This document shows, in pieces, positions 33,001-43,743 of a DNA stretch of 64,000 nt. The notes beneath the pieces are model-generated. The model had not been told where the DNA came from. It did not search any database and saw only the letters and a program-made list of their open reading frames with translations. The position numbers and the translations under genes are program-made. Position 1 is the stretch's first letter; each line of letters opens with the position of its first letter. Source of the stretch: Parastagonospora avenae f. sp. tritici 18332-5 (lineage: Eukaryota > Ascomycota > Dothideomycetes > Pleosporales > Phaeosphaeriaceae); the NCBI GenBank assembly GCA_022559985.1, contig JAFJTR010000073.1, positions 62,001 through 126,000 on the forward strand. The letters are read 5' to 3'.

Positions 33001-36000
33001 GTGCGCTATGGAAAGGGGGTGAAAGAAGCGCTCGTCAGCTTAGGGCTTGCCATCACTACCTATCAGCGTCTGCTGCGTATTCGTGATGCAACACAGAAGA
33101 ATCAGCATCAGCAATCAATGGACGAGCGGGAAAATCGTGGGCACACAACCTGGTCGCCTTTAGATCATGCCGACTGGCTTCTTCTGGAAATCGAAAGCAA
33201 CGTCCTGCTCCGTCCTGAGCAGGTCGAGGTTGCACAGTCAACCATTTCTCCCACATCCGGTCAGAATTCCGTACTCCAATTGTTGATGGGCCAAGGAAAA
33301 ACATCGTGTATTTTACCTATGGTTGCGCTCGAGCTCGCCAACGAGAATCTCTTTCGAATTGTTGTACCTCGTCCACTCCTACTCCAGTCAGCACAGATCA
33401 TGCAGGCCAGATTAGGTGGCTTGCTGGATCGCGAAGTTATACACATACCGTTCTCGCGCAAGACACCGACAAACAGGACCTTGGTTGAGTCCTATGGTCG
33501 ACTACATCGTCACGTACAAAGCCATTGTGGTATCGTATTGGCACTCCCAGAAAACATCCTTTCCTTCAAGTTGAGCGGCCTGCAGTTGCTGTGCGACGGA
33601 AAAATCAAGGAAGCAAGGCCGATGATCCAGATCCAGGACACTTTTGATCGCAACGCCCGAGATGTGCTAGATGAATGCGACGTAACCCTTGGCATCCGGA
33701 CTCAGCTCATATACCCATCAGGCTCGCAGGAAACCGTGGATGGCCATCCTCTGCGTTGGCAAACCGTACAATCTCTACTGAGCCTCGTTTTTTCATACAT
33801 GGATGACCTAGTACGCAAGTATCCTAAGAGTATTGAAATTGCCCGCAAAATTGGCATGCCATTGGTGTACTTCTTGCGCAAGGATGTAGAAGACTATCTG
33901 ATTACCCAGCTTTTACAGAGGATCAGTAGTGGCCAGACAGACATTCTACCCGTGAAAGATGCTTCACAGGCTTCACAGAACGATCTTCGCCATTTCATAT
34001 CCGAGCCAGACGTTGATGCAGGTCGCATTGATCGAATTTCTGCCATGTTCGAAGAAAAGGCACACTACATGGATGTTGCCTTTCATCTTCGCGGCCTGTT
34101 CCTCCATGGTATATTGATGTCCACCCTGAAGAAGCGTTGGAACGTACAATACGGTCTGCACCCTGCCCGCGATCCGATTGCTGTACCATACCAAGTACGT
34201 ATATCCCTTCAGCAGTCAACCAGATCGCGTAGATTGGAAGTAGTCTGAATGATGATACTAATATCTCCTAGGCAAAAGGAACTCCATCTCCAACCGCGGA
34301 GTGGGGGCATCCCGATGTTGCAATAATACTGACATGCCTCTCCTTCTACTACGAGGGTCTCAACTTGGCGCAATTCAAGAGCGCCTTCAACCAGCTCGCG
34401 AGATCGAGCGAACCGAGCATCGAATATAGCTCATGGGTCCTAGAAGGAGTGCCTGAGACATTCAAATCCTACAATGCTATCAACGTGGACGACAACCAAC
34501 AGCTGCGTGAACTGCATCAATATGTCAGGTAAGGCTATGACCCCGGCTGGATCTACTGCCACTCAAGCGACGCTAGGTGAAGTGTATGCTAACATTCACA
34601 GATACAAGGCTTGTCTAGTAGATTTCTATCTGAATAGTCTTGTGTTCCCCCAGCACGCGAAGCAATTCAGCGAGAAGTTAACAGCGTCGGGTTCAGATCT
34701 TGTGTTGTACGATCCAATGTGTCCAACGAGGGCAGCCACTACTGGGTTCTCCGGAACAAACGATACGCGACATCAGCTACCCATGACCATCAGGCAGAAC
34801 GATCTGCCGCAGTTGGCGCACACCAATGCAGAAGTACTGGTATACTTGCTCGAGCTTCGTAATCGGCGCTACGTTCGCATGGTCGACCCTTATAACAAGC
34901 GTCTCACCGAGGTCGGCTTGCTAAAGAAGCTCCTGAAGCCCTACGGCAACCAAAGCGACACTAGGGACCGCATACGCATCCTTATTGACTCCGGTGCGCA
35001 GATTCTCGAGCACGACAACCGCAGTCTTGCCAAGGCTTGGCTAGAGGAAGACCGCGAAGCTGCTGCTGCGATATATTTCGACGACATTCACCGGGTGATG
35101 GTCGTCTATCGCAAAGGCAGTGACCTACCTCTGGTTGCCTCCCCATTTGCAGAGAGTCTCGAAGACTGCCTGGTCTACGTTGACGAGAGCCATTGCCGTG
35201 GTAAGTATTTCAACAGCACCCTAAAGCTCCTGGAACTCACATGTCCCCCTCGCAACCTGCTTTTCCTGATTTCGACTGCTAACAAAACTGCTTGTAGGCA
35301 CTGATCTGAAATTCCCCCCCGAGGCCAGGGCCGCGGTAACACTTGGCCCACATCTCACTAAAGATGCGTTGGTACAGGCAGCTATGAGGCTTAGATTACT
35401 CGGCAAGACCCAGTCCGTCGCGTTCTTCTCACCACCTGAAGTTCATCAGAGTATCCTTGACCTCCGATCTCTTGCGAAGAACAGGCAGCCCGGCCCACTT
35501 GAGTCAACTGACGTCATACGCTGGCTTCTACATCAGACCTGCAGCGCCATCGAGCAACTAGAGCCACTCTACTTCAATCAGACCATCGACTACTTCAAGC
35601 GCACCCAAGCCCGGCTCGACTACCCGGACTACATCACAAATTCTGCTTCACGTAATGCGTATCTGAAAGCCGTGCGCTCTAAGGAGGTGCATTCGCTGAG
35701 GAAGCTCTACGGCCCAAAGTATTGTGATGCATCAGTTTCTGTAGAGCCTGCAGCATTTACAGTCTCATTACAGGAGCACGTCATCCAGATCCTTCATCGT
35801 AGGGAAGGCTTTTTAGAGCATGGTTCCGTCTTTGAATCTTCTACTCTTGAAGAGGTGGAGCAAGAGCGAGAGACTGAATTCGAGCTCGAGTGCGTTCGCG
35901 AAGTTCAGGGACCCGTGTACTTTGATGCCATGGAGATCGTCACGCTACACCGTGACATCGAGACGTTCGCCATCTCAGGTAAGCATGCATACACTGAAAC

Positions 36001-36917
36001 ATTATGGGTAATATGCTAACATAAGATTAGGACGTATGCCGGCAGGCAGCGATGCATTTCAACCCATGTTCCTTGCTTTACAAAAGACAGCACTTGGTTT
36101 GAAGCATGGTACCATCATTGTCCCGGGCACAGCCACAAGACTGTTCATCTCATCTCAGTTCACCTCCACCGTTGACATCAATAACCCAAATGACAATTTC
36201 TTACGGCCTTGTCATTGGCTGCTGTGGAGCTACAAGTACGAGGTTGGTCTTTTGGTCAGTCCTGAGGAGGCAAATGCTCTTATTCCTATGCTCCGGCATG
36301 CTGCCAAGGCAATGTGTCACATCATTGTGTACTCCGCGCCCATTACGCACAGGATGCTTCAGTTCAACGACATGAACTATTACGCCGCTCCTCATCTCCC
36401 AGAAACTTTTAAGGCGCCTGTGTGGTTGAAAGTGGAGCTCGGTATCTTTGCTGGGCGTCTCTACTTCGAGTGGGACGAGTACGAGGAACTCATGTCGTAT
36501 CTTGGCTCTGATAAAGACAAGGCATTTGCGAAGAAGCCATTGGCCTTTCTACATGATTGGCTCGCATCTTGTCGCAAGGGCAACGATTTTGAACATACAC
36601 CCATGGGTTATATCACGACCGGCAAGCCTCTCTCCGTCAATCATCCATTCTTCTCTACAGCCATCAGTAATGAGGGCAATGGCAAAGAGCAGCAATTCGC
36701 TGCGCAAGATACTCACGCTGCAGAGGTTGATGATGATCGTTACGATTCAGAGGATGATGAGGACTGCGCGAAAGAGTATCTCTTCCACCATGATGACGAC
36801 GAAGATGATGAAGAGTATGCTTTCCATGATGCAGAGGAGTTCGCAAAGACAGGAAGCACGTTATTCGACGAAGAAGTGCATACGTCTGCAGGAGCCGATA
36901 CGGAGAACGTGGTCTAG
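27083..36917 (+). CDS. giant DUF6606-DUF3638-DUF3645 protein, putative SecA-like ATPase
   Basis: Six exons: 27083-27429, 27483-34194, 34272-34528, 34602-35200, 35298-35978 and 36031-36917; 9483 nt, 3160 aa. The start fits the family opening (VYHHAVLPRDVPGRED). Residues 1-300 resemble DUF6606. About 2020-2260 is DUF3638: PEQVEVAQ...SVLQLLMGQGKTSCILPM (Walker A near 2050) and DVLDECD (Walker B-like, near 2175). DUF3645 starts near 2353 (AKGTPSPTAEWGHPDV). At 2633-2645 comes DESHCRGTDLKFP, then QAAMRLRLLGKTQ. The order I, II, V, VI is that of DEAD-type motors and is closest to SecA. The last 90 residues are very acidic. Databases often label such proteins 'ubiquitinyl hydrolase'; I see no clear catalytic Cys/His set to support that. 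Real function unknown; ATPase activity is inferred. Confidence 0.88.
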
Positions 36918-37636
36918 GCATAAAATAGGTTTTCCGGAACCTGATGCTTCGGTCGATGCATGCGCTGGGCGAAGCCCCCCCAGATTTATTGCAGCGGGCT
37001 TCGGTTATCATAGACAATTCAAAACCTGAACGTCCTTTTGCATCACTAGTGCCACGTAATTACTAATCAAAAGTGTTAGCATTTTGATTTAGGGCCTTCC
37101 TGCAAAACGTTGAAAGCTCTAGCTCTTCCATCGTGCCACGCAGAAATATTGCCAAAAATCAAATGTTGAATTGATCGAACTATGCATTATCTCGCTAGGT
37201 TTTAAGTGAATATAAGATCACAAATCCACAATGCCTCGTCTTCTCTAGCCAGCTGCGAAACTTCGACAACGTGGAATACGAGAGATGGAGGCTTTATAAC
37301 TTCCTCTCCGTCTTCAGCGAACACAGTGACCTTACTGATAGTCTTCCGACGTCCCGCTGTCTACGTCAGAGCATGCCGCGTGTGTCCTCATTTATATACC
37401 ATCGTATTTATGGAACCATATGGTGCATTGTACGTCTCCTGGCCCACATATCAGCTTTCTGCATGATGCTAGATGATACCTTGAGGTGCAGCAAGGACAG
37501 ACATGTCCAGGTGCCTTTGTGACCTAGGCCTGTGAGAACGGGTCTATCCAAAAGCGATTCAGTTCGATGTGAAGCTCCTGCGGAATGAGGCCGATGAGGA
37601 TGTGCGTGATGGATCAGTCTTCCTTGAAGCATTAGC
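36918..37636. other. intergenic
   Basis: 3' flank of the giant gene. Two overlapping frames near 37206-37522 are open for about 85 codons each, but neither looks like a known protein and no splice partner was found. Confidence 0.35.
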
Positions 37637-37722
37637 GGGGTTGGCATGTGACACTACTGATTGACGTCCAAGTCGCGTCTTCCGCTACAATAGGCAGCAT
37701 TGCTAAGACACGGAATACAGCA

Positions 37723-38012
37723 ATGACTGGTAAGAAATGTGACTTTGATGCCACTGATTGAGAGAGCTCACAGCCTTACAGAATCATCTAGCAGAGTTTG
37801 TTCGCCTCAATCCGGCTGCGACTTCTCAGCATACGCTTCATCAGGCGATTGCGGGCCTGCTACACCAGTCTACTGGCGCTTTGAAAAAGATTCTGTCAGA
37901 CATAGCCCTTGAAGTAGTAGATTATGAGTTATGCAGCTGCGACAAAAAATACATGTTGATACACAAAAAGACACCAAGTAATCCAGGAAGCAAGGGAAAC
38001 AATTACGAGTAA
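37723..38012 (+). CDS. possible small two-exon gene, unknown function
   Basis: Exon 1 (ATG at 37723 to 37729) is followed by a 44-nt intron with a GTAAGA donor and CACAG acceptor, then exon 2 (37774-38012); 81 aa. The joined reading MTALQNHLAEFVRLNP continues into an amphipathic helical stretch (HQAIAGLLHQSTGALKKILS) and a short basic tail. The frame is also open upstream of the ATG back to a TAG at 37637-37639, so the real start may be earlier. No family recognised. The intron lacks an obvious branch site, so a chance frame is possible. The gene tail would lie about 95 bases from the 3' end of PLD1, convergent with it. Confidence 0.3.
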
Positions 38013-38106
38013 CCGCTAATCTAATGTTCTCAAGGAAAATCCAACGCCAATGAATGCAAAAATGCAAACTGAACCATGTACTCCCCTTTCCTTTCCGCCA
38101 CACTAT

Positions 38107-41100
38107 CTAGTTATAAATCTCCAACGGCGCAATCTGATCGACGTTATACAGCCAGCCGCCGCCCTTCTCCTCCGTCTCGAGCCAATCGTAGGGCCACAGC
38201 ACAAGATGGCCCTGTACCAAGCCGAGCAGAGTCCTCGCGTCTTCCTTCGCCAGCATGGCGTCCAGATCCGTGGCGGAAAAGGCGCGGTTGCTTGACTTGG
38301 TGGTCGCTCTACGACGGGAGCGCTTCGTGGCACTGCGATGCGGTGTGTTGCCATGTGCGGGCTCGGATATAGTCACGGTGCGATTGCGTGTTGTTGGGGT
38401 AGCAAAGTCAGCGGTTGCGGTGGGCATGGGTTCAGGCGGCGGGGCGGGGAAAGTAAATGTTTTGCCGGGTTGGGAGGGGACCATTGGTGAGACAATGGCG
38501 TCGTCTGCAGGCTTCCTCTCTCCAGACTTTTCGTCGAACTCGGCAGTGTTGTTGCTGGTCGACAACTTCAGACGGTCTTGGCTTTGTGTTTCGATGCGCT
38601 TTTCTTGGTCTTGCGTCCATTGCTCTACGCCGCCGACTCGAGAGTGGTGTGTACTATTCAGTGTATCTCTGTCAGAGCTGTTGGTGAGCTTCTCTGACAG
38701 CTTCTCCCCAGCCGCCGACATCTGGCCACCGACGGAGCTAGCAGCCATGCTGAATCTGTCTGCGATCGGTCCAGAAGTTCCAGGAGGTCCAGTCTTCCCG
38801 GGCGCATCTTGCTGTTTGTGCTGTTGGCTCTTGTCTCCACCCTGACTCTTCGTGAAGCGCTCAGCAAAAGCGGCATACTCCTTGTACTGTGGCCAGGTCT
38901 TCACTTCGTTATCTGGCATGCAGCGAAACACTTGACGGAAGATCTTGGTGTTGTTCTCGGCGACCTGATGCCACGTGTCGAGGAAGAACGAGTCGTTGAT
39001 GGGGTCGCGCATGCAGTCATCGGTGACAATGGGGCGGCGCATCTCTGTGAGCAAAGGATTGAGGATAGACGATGAGCCCTGGCTGAACGTGCGCTGAAGG
39101 GGAGGCCCACCAATATCAGTGTCGTCAAGCGGAGGCAGGGCAGGCAGCTGGCTAAGCTGTGTCAGGCCGAGCTTGGCAGTATCCATACGCGGGAGGCGCG
39201 GTGGTGGCAGACCGGCGAAGCCCTCTTGATGGCTGCTCACACCGCTCGCCCTCGTACCCGTAGTGTTGCTACGGCGGCGGGTCCTACTGGTCGAATGCTT
39301 CTTTGGCGTGGGATGCAAGCCTTCGCCCGCGACGTCAGAGACAAGCTTTTCGTGGCCATGATCATCGTAGTAAGAATCGCGACCTTGCGAAACACTCGGA
39401 CGATTCGCCTCCACGTCCAGCATATGATCAGCACCCTCACCACGGACGTCCTTTGCATGATCAGAATTGTTCATGACGCGAGGATCCGAGGATTGCTTCT
39501 TGTTGGCTTTGAGATGCGGGTTGTCATTTTGCGCCCAGTCAAAATCGTGGTTGAAGCTGTGCAGCTTTTCCGCCTTGGCGATCAAGTCGTCTTGCATGCG
39601 GTAGTTATTTTCTTCGAGCTTCGCCTCGGTAGCACGTTGTGCAGCTGGAGATGAGGGCGACGACGATTCAGTTTGGAAGCCGACGCTATCGGCATCGGAC
39701 ATTTGGCTCATCCACTCTTCCTCGCCAATGGTATCGGTGTCCACGCCCAGGTGCTCGCGCATGAGCCGCATGCGAAGCGTATGTGGGAACTTGCCGACCT
39801 TGTATGGCTGTCCTGCCATGTAAGAGTCAAGGACTTCCGTATCACGAATGACAGCAGCCACTTCAGAATCTCGCGAGCCCAACATGGAGCGTTCGTTAAT
39901 GTTGGCAGAACCAATGATGGCAACGCGGTCGTCAACGACCATGATCTTGGCGTGAATGTACAGCTGCTCTGTCACGAGCATCTTGGTGGGTCCAATCTCA
40001 CCCCAAGATCGAAGAGCGTAAAACTCAATGTAGTCTTCGGGCTCGATGCCAGCCGCACGCAGGCGTCCAAAGATGGATGTCGGCCCGCGGCAAATGCTGT
40101 GGTACTGACAGGTCATGATGAGTCGAACACTGCTACCTTCTTGCTCATCGACCGTGTTCTGGTAACCTGGCATGAGGGGCAACACAATGCATGCTCGCCA
40201 GTCCTCGTCGTTGGCATGAGCGCGCTTTATGCGATCGACGATGGCGTCATTGATCTTGTTCTCGATCTTAGTACCGAGGACCTCGCTGCTGCTGATGTAG
40301 AATTGGTTCTCAATATAGACAAAGTGCTCTGAGGTCGCAATCATCTGAACGTAGGCGTTCATGATGCTGTGCTCGACCTTGTTGGGCGTACCGAGCGACC
40401 AGGCACAAGCAGATCGCAGGATCTGCACCTCACAAGTACCGTCCAGACCGAGGGCCTCGATATCAGCAGGATTGAAGTCTGGCGGCGGGAGGAGGAATGG
40501 TGTAGGACGAGAAGGCTTGCGTTGTCGGAGTAAGTAGTTCCATCGCTGGACAAAGTGACGGGTCAGATCGCGCGCAGGTTGACCTACAATCTGCATGCCC
40601 ACATCATGCCAGGGCATGCGAGGAACTTTGCTACGGTCGTACATCTCCTCATATGGCTTGTCGAGAGCGTAGAAGTCCTGTACGCGCGGGTTGGAGTAGT
40701 CCTTTCCTGGCCACAGCTGGCAGTGGTCGGCGTCCTTGGGATTGTCGTCGAGCTCGAAGCCCGTCAGCTTGTCATCAACAACTACATGCTGTGGGGTATC
40801 CCAACGACCAAAACACAAATCGACACCACCGCAGAAAGCAACGGTGTGATCGATGACGCAAATTTTCTCGTGATGCGACCAGAAGAACGTGTTCTGACGA
40901 ATCTGGTTTGGCGAACGCTGGACGAACACGTTGGGGTGGAGGTCGAGTAGTGAAAACTTGGAATACTCCGAATCAATGGGAATGGCAGCACCAATGTTGC
41001 GGTACATGATCACAAAGATCTTGACGCCCTCTTGCGCTTTGCGTTGCAGCAATCGGTCGAGCCTCCACTTGTGAGAGATGGCTGCAGGTCGTCGCAAGTA

Positions 41101-43743
41101 GAGCTCGGGGCTTAACCACCAGTCGTGAATGTAAATGACATCTCGAGCCATGCTGATGGCACGAGAGACGTTCCACATGTAGTCGCGGCCATCGACAAGC
41201 CACTGAGCATAGATCCTCTTCCGCACAGGCGCAAAGCTGCCGAAGCGCTGAGGTTGCGACCACAGGGTATTCTTCGTCATAAAGGTGATGGACTCCTCGA
41301 ACTGTTGCAGCATCTTGTCGTTCCTAGCAAGCAGCTTCATCTTGCGCTCAGAGTTGACTAGTTTGAGTTGATGGTGGCCGGTGGCGGATGCCTTGGCTTC
41401 GCTGGCAATATCCCTAGCTTTCTTGTCCCGCAATTTGCCAGACTTTGACTCCATGTTGAAGTCAGCGTCCACGAGAAACACGTCGTACACATTCATCTCC
41501 TCTGGAGAATCTACGCAAACGACGTAGCTGTGGCGGACGAGGAACCACTTCGGCCACGAACGGTTGATAATTGGCATGGGATGCCATTTCTTGTTGTTCG
41601 TGACACCTTTCGAAGATTTGATCATCATGAAGCCTTCTTTTCCATGGTAGCCGCCCTCAGCAGCTAGTCGAACACCTAGGGCAGACAGTTCCAAAAACTT
41701 GCACAGCCGGTTGCTATCGGGTCGGAAGATGAGGTATGCGATGAGGCGCTTGATGTACGTCTCGAGCTTTTTCCGTTGCCGGTCTTGGTGGTTGAGTTTG
41801 GCTTGGTTGGGCGCGCTCATTGCTCCAGCAAAACTACCCTGTCGCGCTGAGAGCGGCAAAGCAGGCTGTTCGCTACCCCCAATGCTTGATTTCCTGCGGG
41901 CAAGCGCAAAGGACGACTTCCGTCGCTTGTTCTTAGCAGGTCGATCGGTGGCGCTGGCATCGCCGTCAGGACCACTAGTATGCCCTGCTGCAGCAATCTC
42001 CTCCTCTTCCTCCTCCTCTTCATCATCTAGAGCGCCGTACCCTCGAAGACCTCGAAGGTACGGTAACACACTCCTGGGAAAGCGAGGGAGCCTTGTCCGT
42101 GGGTCTTCCTTCTCATCCCCCTTCTCATCGGTACCGCGTCCCGTGGGTCTGTTCCTGAATGCATCCTGCTTTTCTTGAATCTTGAACTTCAGATGCAGAT
42201 TGGCAAAGTCGGTCACGGTCCTGTAGACGACCCACTTCATGCGGGTCAGCCCACTGCCATACTCCAGTTCAACGCGCAAGGCGGTGTGTCGGTCGCCGTC
42301 TTTGAGGGTCTTGTCTTTTGTCTTGTCGGTCTCGGTGATGGTGACTTTCAACTGCTCGAGCAAGACAGGGATGCGCTTATGTCCGCGCTCGTCCCGCTGG
42401 AACATACTGGCCAGGAATAGAGCTGCGGGCGCACCAGCCAGCAGTTCTGCCATGAGTTCTGCAGACTTGGCGTGGTCAACTTGACGCTCTGCCTTGGCCC
42501 TGTTGCCGAGCAGCTTGAGACTGTTTTTGATGGATTTCCACTTCTGCGCACTCAGACTTGATGTTCGCTCGCCGCGCATTCTCCAAGGAGAGGGTCGTCC
42601 GTCAGCAGCGCCGAAAGCTGTGAATCCACGATGGTGGCCCGGACGCCTTTCGGAGCCTTCCTCTTCCTCTGCATTCGAGTCGTGCTGCCGCAGACCACCA
42701 TATGACAGTCCCCTCGCACTGTGCAGCCCGCGCTTCCACGCACTTTCCTTGGCGATGCGGGAACGCCCCTCGTCCTCGGAATAGCCCTGGCGCTCGTGCT
42801 CGGGTATGTCGCTCATGGTGCCGCGACGTATGAAGCCAGGACGGTTGGCCGTCGCAGCGGTGGGCGTAGCGTTGGGCGAGTCGCGATCTCGTGAGAAGAA
42901 GTGGTTGCTGCCGGTCTGCTTGGGTGTTGTGGGCGCCGTCTGTGTACCCTCGCCTTCAGCATCGAACCATCTTCGACTGCTCTTTCTCCTCCGCCGCGAC
43001 GGCCGTGCTGATCCTTCGCCTGCACTCGACTCCCCGTCCGCATCTGCCTCGCTGTCTTGAATGTCGTATCGAGGCTCGTCACGCTCCGAGGTAGGTGACA
43101 AGGGCCCGTGGGGAGAGGCACCGCCGTGTGTGGAGGAGGCTGTCCGGCCGTGGCCCTGCATGGGCGCTGTGAGAGCTCTCAGCTTGCCCATCAACGACGA
43201 CCCGTGTTTGTCTCGCTCCTTGCCCTTGCCCTCCATGTCCTCTGTGTCCCATGATTGCTGCCGTGACGTCGCGGCTTGCGAGTCGGTGCCATATGTGTTT
43301 GATCGGACGAACTGCACACTCTTGCGCTCCTTGGCCTCTGACGCCTCGTCGCCGGTCGGGTGTCTCGAGACGGGTGCGAATGGTGGATAGTAGGAGCTGG
43401 TCGATTTGTTGGACATGTGCGAAGATGACTTGTGGGCTCTGCCAGGCGATTCTGCCGCCATGGAAGGAGGAATCGTCCCATTGGCGGTATTCGAGGGTGC
43501 GTTGAAGGGGAATTCGCCGGGCTCTTTGGTGTACAAGGGTTCGCCGGTAGGAGCAGACCGCATGATCTTGGGAGCTCCGTTGGAAGTAGACGACGTGTGC
43601 AACTCTTCGGTTTCATTCGCACTCAGTCCTACTCGCAGCGGGGAGAGAAGCCGGCGGGGCTCCTTTCCATCTGCGGCTGTTTGCGTAGTAGCGCGAGGGC
43701 TCCGGCCCATAGGGGACACGTCGGATTCGGGAGTGTCGGCCAT
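38107..43743 (-). CDS. PLD1: phospholipase D1 (PX/PH-PLD, SPO14-like)
   Basis: Hydrolyses phosphatidylcholine to phosphatidic acid and choline, acting in membrane traffic and sporulation. Uninterrupted 1878-aa frame; the ATG at 43743 starts MADTPESDVSPM. The first 450 residues are Ser/Pro/charged and disordered. A PX-like domain follows (about 450-720, KVTITETDK...YRTVTDFANLHLKFKIQ), interrupted by an acidic run. A PH-like segment comes next (FMMIKSSKGVTNNKKWHPM). The two catalytic HKD motifs are HHEKICVIDH (about residue 955) and HAKIMVVDDR (about 1262), the latter followed by GSANINERSMLGSRDSE. PIP2-region basics and the conserved C-terminal FLDTWHQVAENN and LVLWPYDWL are present. Everything needed for activity seems intact. 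Absence of introns in 5.6 kb contrasts with its neighbours. Convergent with whatever lies at 37.7 kb; divergent from the hydrolase. Confidence 0.97.
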   Translation of the reverse strand: MADTPESDVSPMGRSPRATTQTAADGKEPRRLLSPLRVGLSANETEELHTSSTSNGAPKIMRSAPTGEPLYTKEPGEFPFNAPSNTANGTIPPSMAAESPGRAHKSSSHMSNKSTSSYYPPFAPVSRHPTGDEASEAKERKSVQFVRSNTYGTDSQAATSRQQSWDTEDMEGKGKERDKHGSSLMGKLRALTAPMQGHGRTASSTHGGASPHGPLSPTSERDEPRYDIQDSEADADGESSAGEGSARPSRRRRKSSRRWFDAEGEGTQTAPTTPKQTGSNHFFSRDRDSPNATPTAATANRPGFIRRGTMSDIPEHERQGYSEDEGRSRIAKESAWKRGLHSARGLSYGGLRQHDSNAEEEEGSERRPGHHRGFTAFGAADGRPSPWRMRGERTSSLSAQKWKSIKNSLKLLGNRAKAERQVDHAKSAELMAELLAGAPAALFLASMFQRDERGHKRIPVLLEQLKVTITETDKTKDKTLKDGDRHTALRVELEYGSGLTRMKWVVYRTVTDFANLHLKFKIQEKQDAFRNRPTGRGTDEKGDEKEDPRTRLPRFPRSVLPYLRGLRGYGALDDEEEEEEEEIAAAGHTSGPDGDASATDRPAKNKRRKSSFALARRKSSIGGSEQPALPLSARQGSFAGAMSAPNQAKLNHQDRQRKKLETYIKRLIAYLIFRPDSNRLCKFLELSALGVRLAAEGGYHGKEGFMMIKSSKGVTNNKKWHPMPIINRSWPKWFLVRHSYVVCVDSPEEMNVYDVFLVDADFNMESKSGKLRDKKARDIASEAKASATGHHQLKLVNSERKMKLLARNDKMLQQFEESITFMTKNTLWSQPQRFGSFAPVRKRIYAQWLVDGRDYMWNVSRAISMARDVIYIHDWWLSPELYLRRPAAISHKWRLDRLLQRKAQEGVKIFVIMYRNIGAAIPIDSEYSKFSLLDLHPNVFVQRSPNQIRQNTFFWSHHEKICVIDHTVAFCGGVDLCFGRWDTPQHVVVDDKLTGFELDDNPKDADHCQLWPGKDYSNPRVQDFYALDKPYEEMYDRSKVPRMPWHDVGMQIVGQPARDLTRHFVQRWNYLLRQRKPSRPTPFLLPPPDFNPADIEALGLDGTCEVQILRSACAWSLGTPNKVEHSIMNAYVQMIATSEHFVYIENQFYISSSEVLGTKIENKINDAIVDRIKRAHANDEDWRACIVLPLMPGYQNTVDEQEGSSVRLIMTCQYHSICRGPTSIFGRLRAAGIEPEDYIEFYALRSWGEIGPTKMLVTEQLYIHAKIMVVDDRVAIIGSANINERSMLGSRDSEVAAVIRDTEVLDSYMAGQPYKVGKFPHTLRMRLMREHLGVDTDTIGEEEWMSQMSDADSVGFQTESSSPSSPAAQRATEAKLEENNYRMQDDLIAKAEKLHSFNHDFDWAQNDNPHLKANKKQSSDPRVMNNSDHAKDVRGEGADHMLDVEANRPSVSQGRDSYYDDHGHEKLVSDVAGEGLHPTPKKHSTSRTRRRSNTTGTRASGVSSHQEGFAGLPPPRLPRMDTAKLGLTQLSQLPALPPLDDTDIGGPPLQRTFSQGSSSILNPLLTEMRRPIVTDDCMRDPINDSFFLDTWHQVAENNTKIFRQVFRCMPDNEVKTWPQYKEYAAFAERFTKSQGGDKSQQHKQQDAPGKTGPPGTSGPIADRFSMAASSVGGQMSAAGEKLSEKLTNSSDRDTLNSTHHSRVGGVEQWTQDQEKRIETQSQDRLKLSTSNNTAEFDEKSGERKPADDAIVSPMVPSQPGKTFTFPAPPPEPMPTATADFATPTTRNRTVTISEPAHGNTPHRSATKRSRRRATTKSSNRAFSATDLDAMLAKEDARTLLGLVQGHLVLWPYDWLETEEKGGGWLYNVDQIAPLEIYN

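Noticed and set aside
27083..36917. Ubiquitinyl hydrolase label for the giant protein
   Set aside because: No recognisable catalytic Cys-His-Asp boxes of USP, OTU or UCH type were seen; the visible motifs are those of an ATPase.
38255..38845. 196-codon frame antisense to PLD1
   Set aside because: Antisense shadow of the GC-rich PLD1 3' part.
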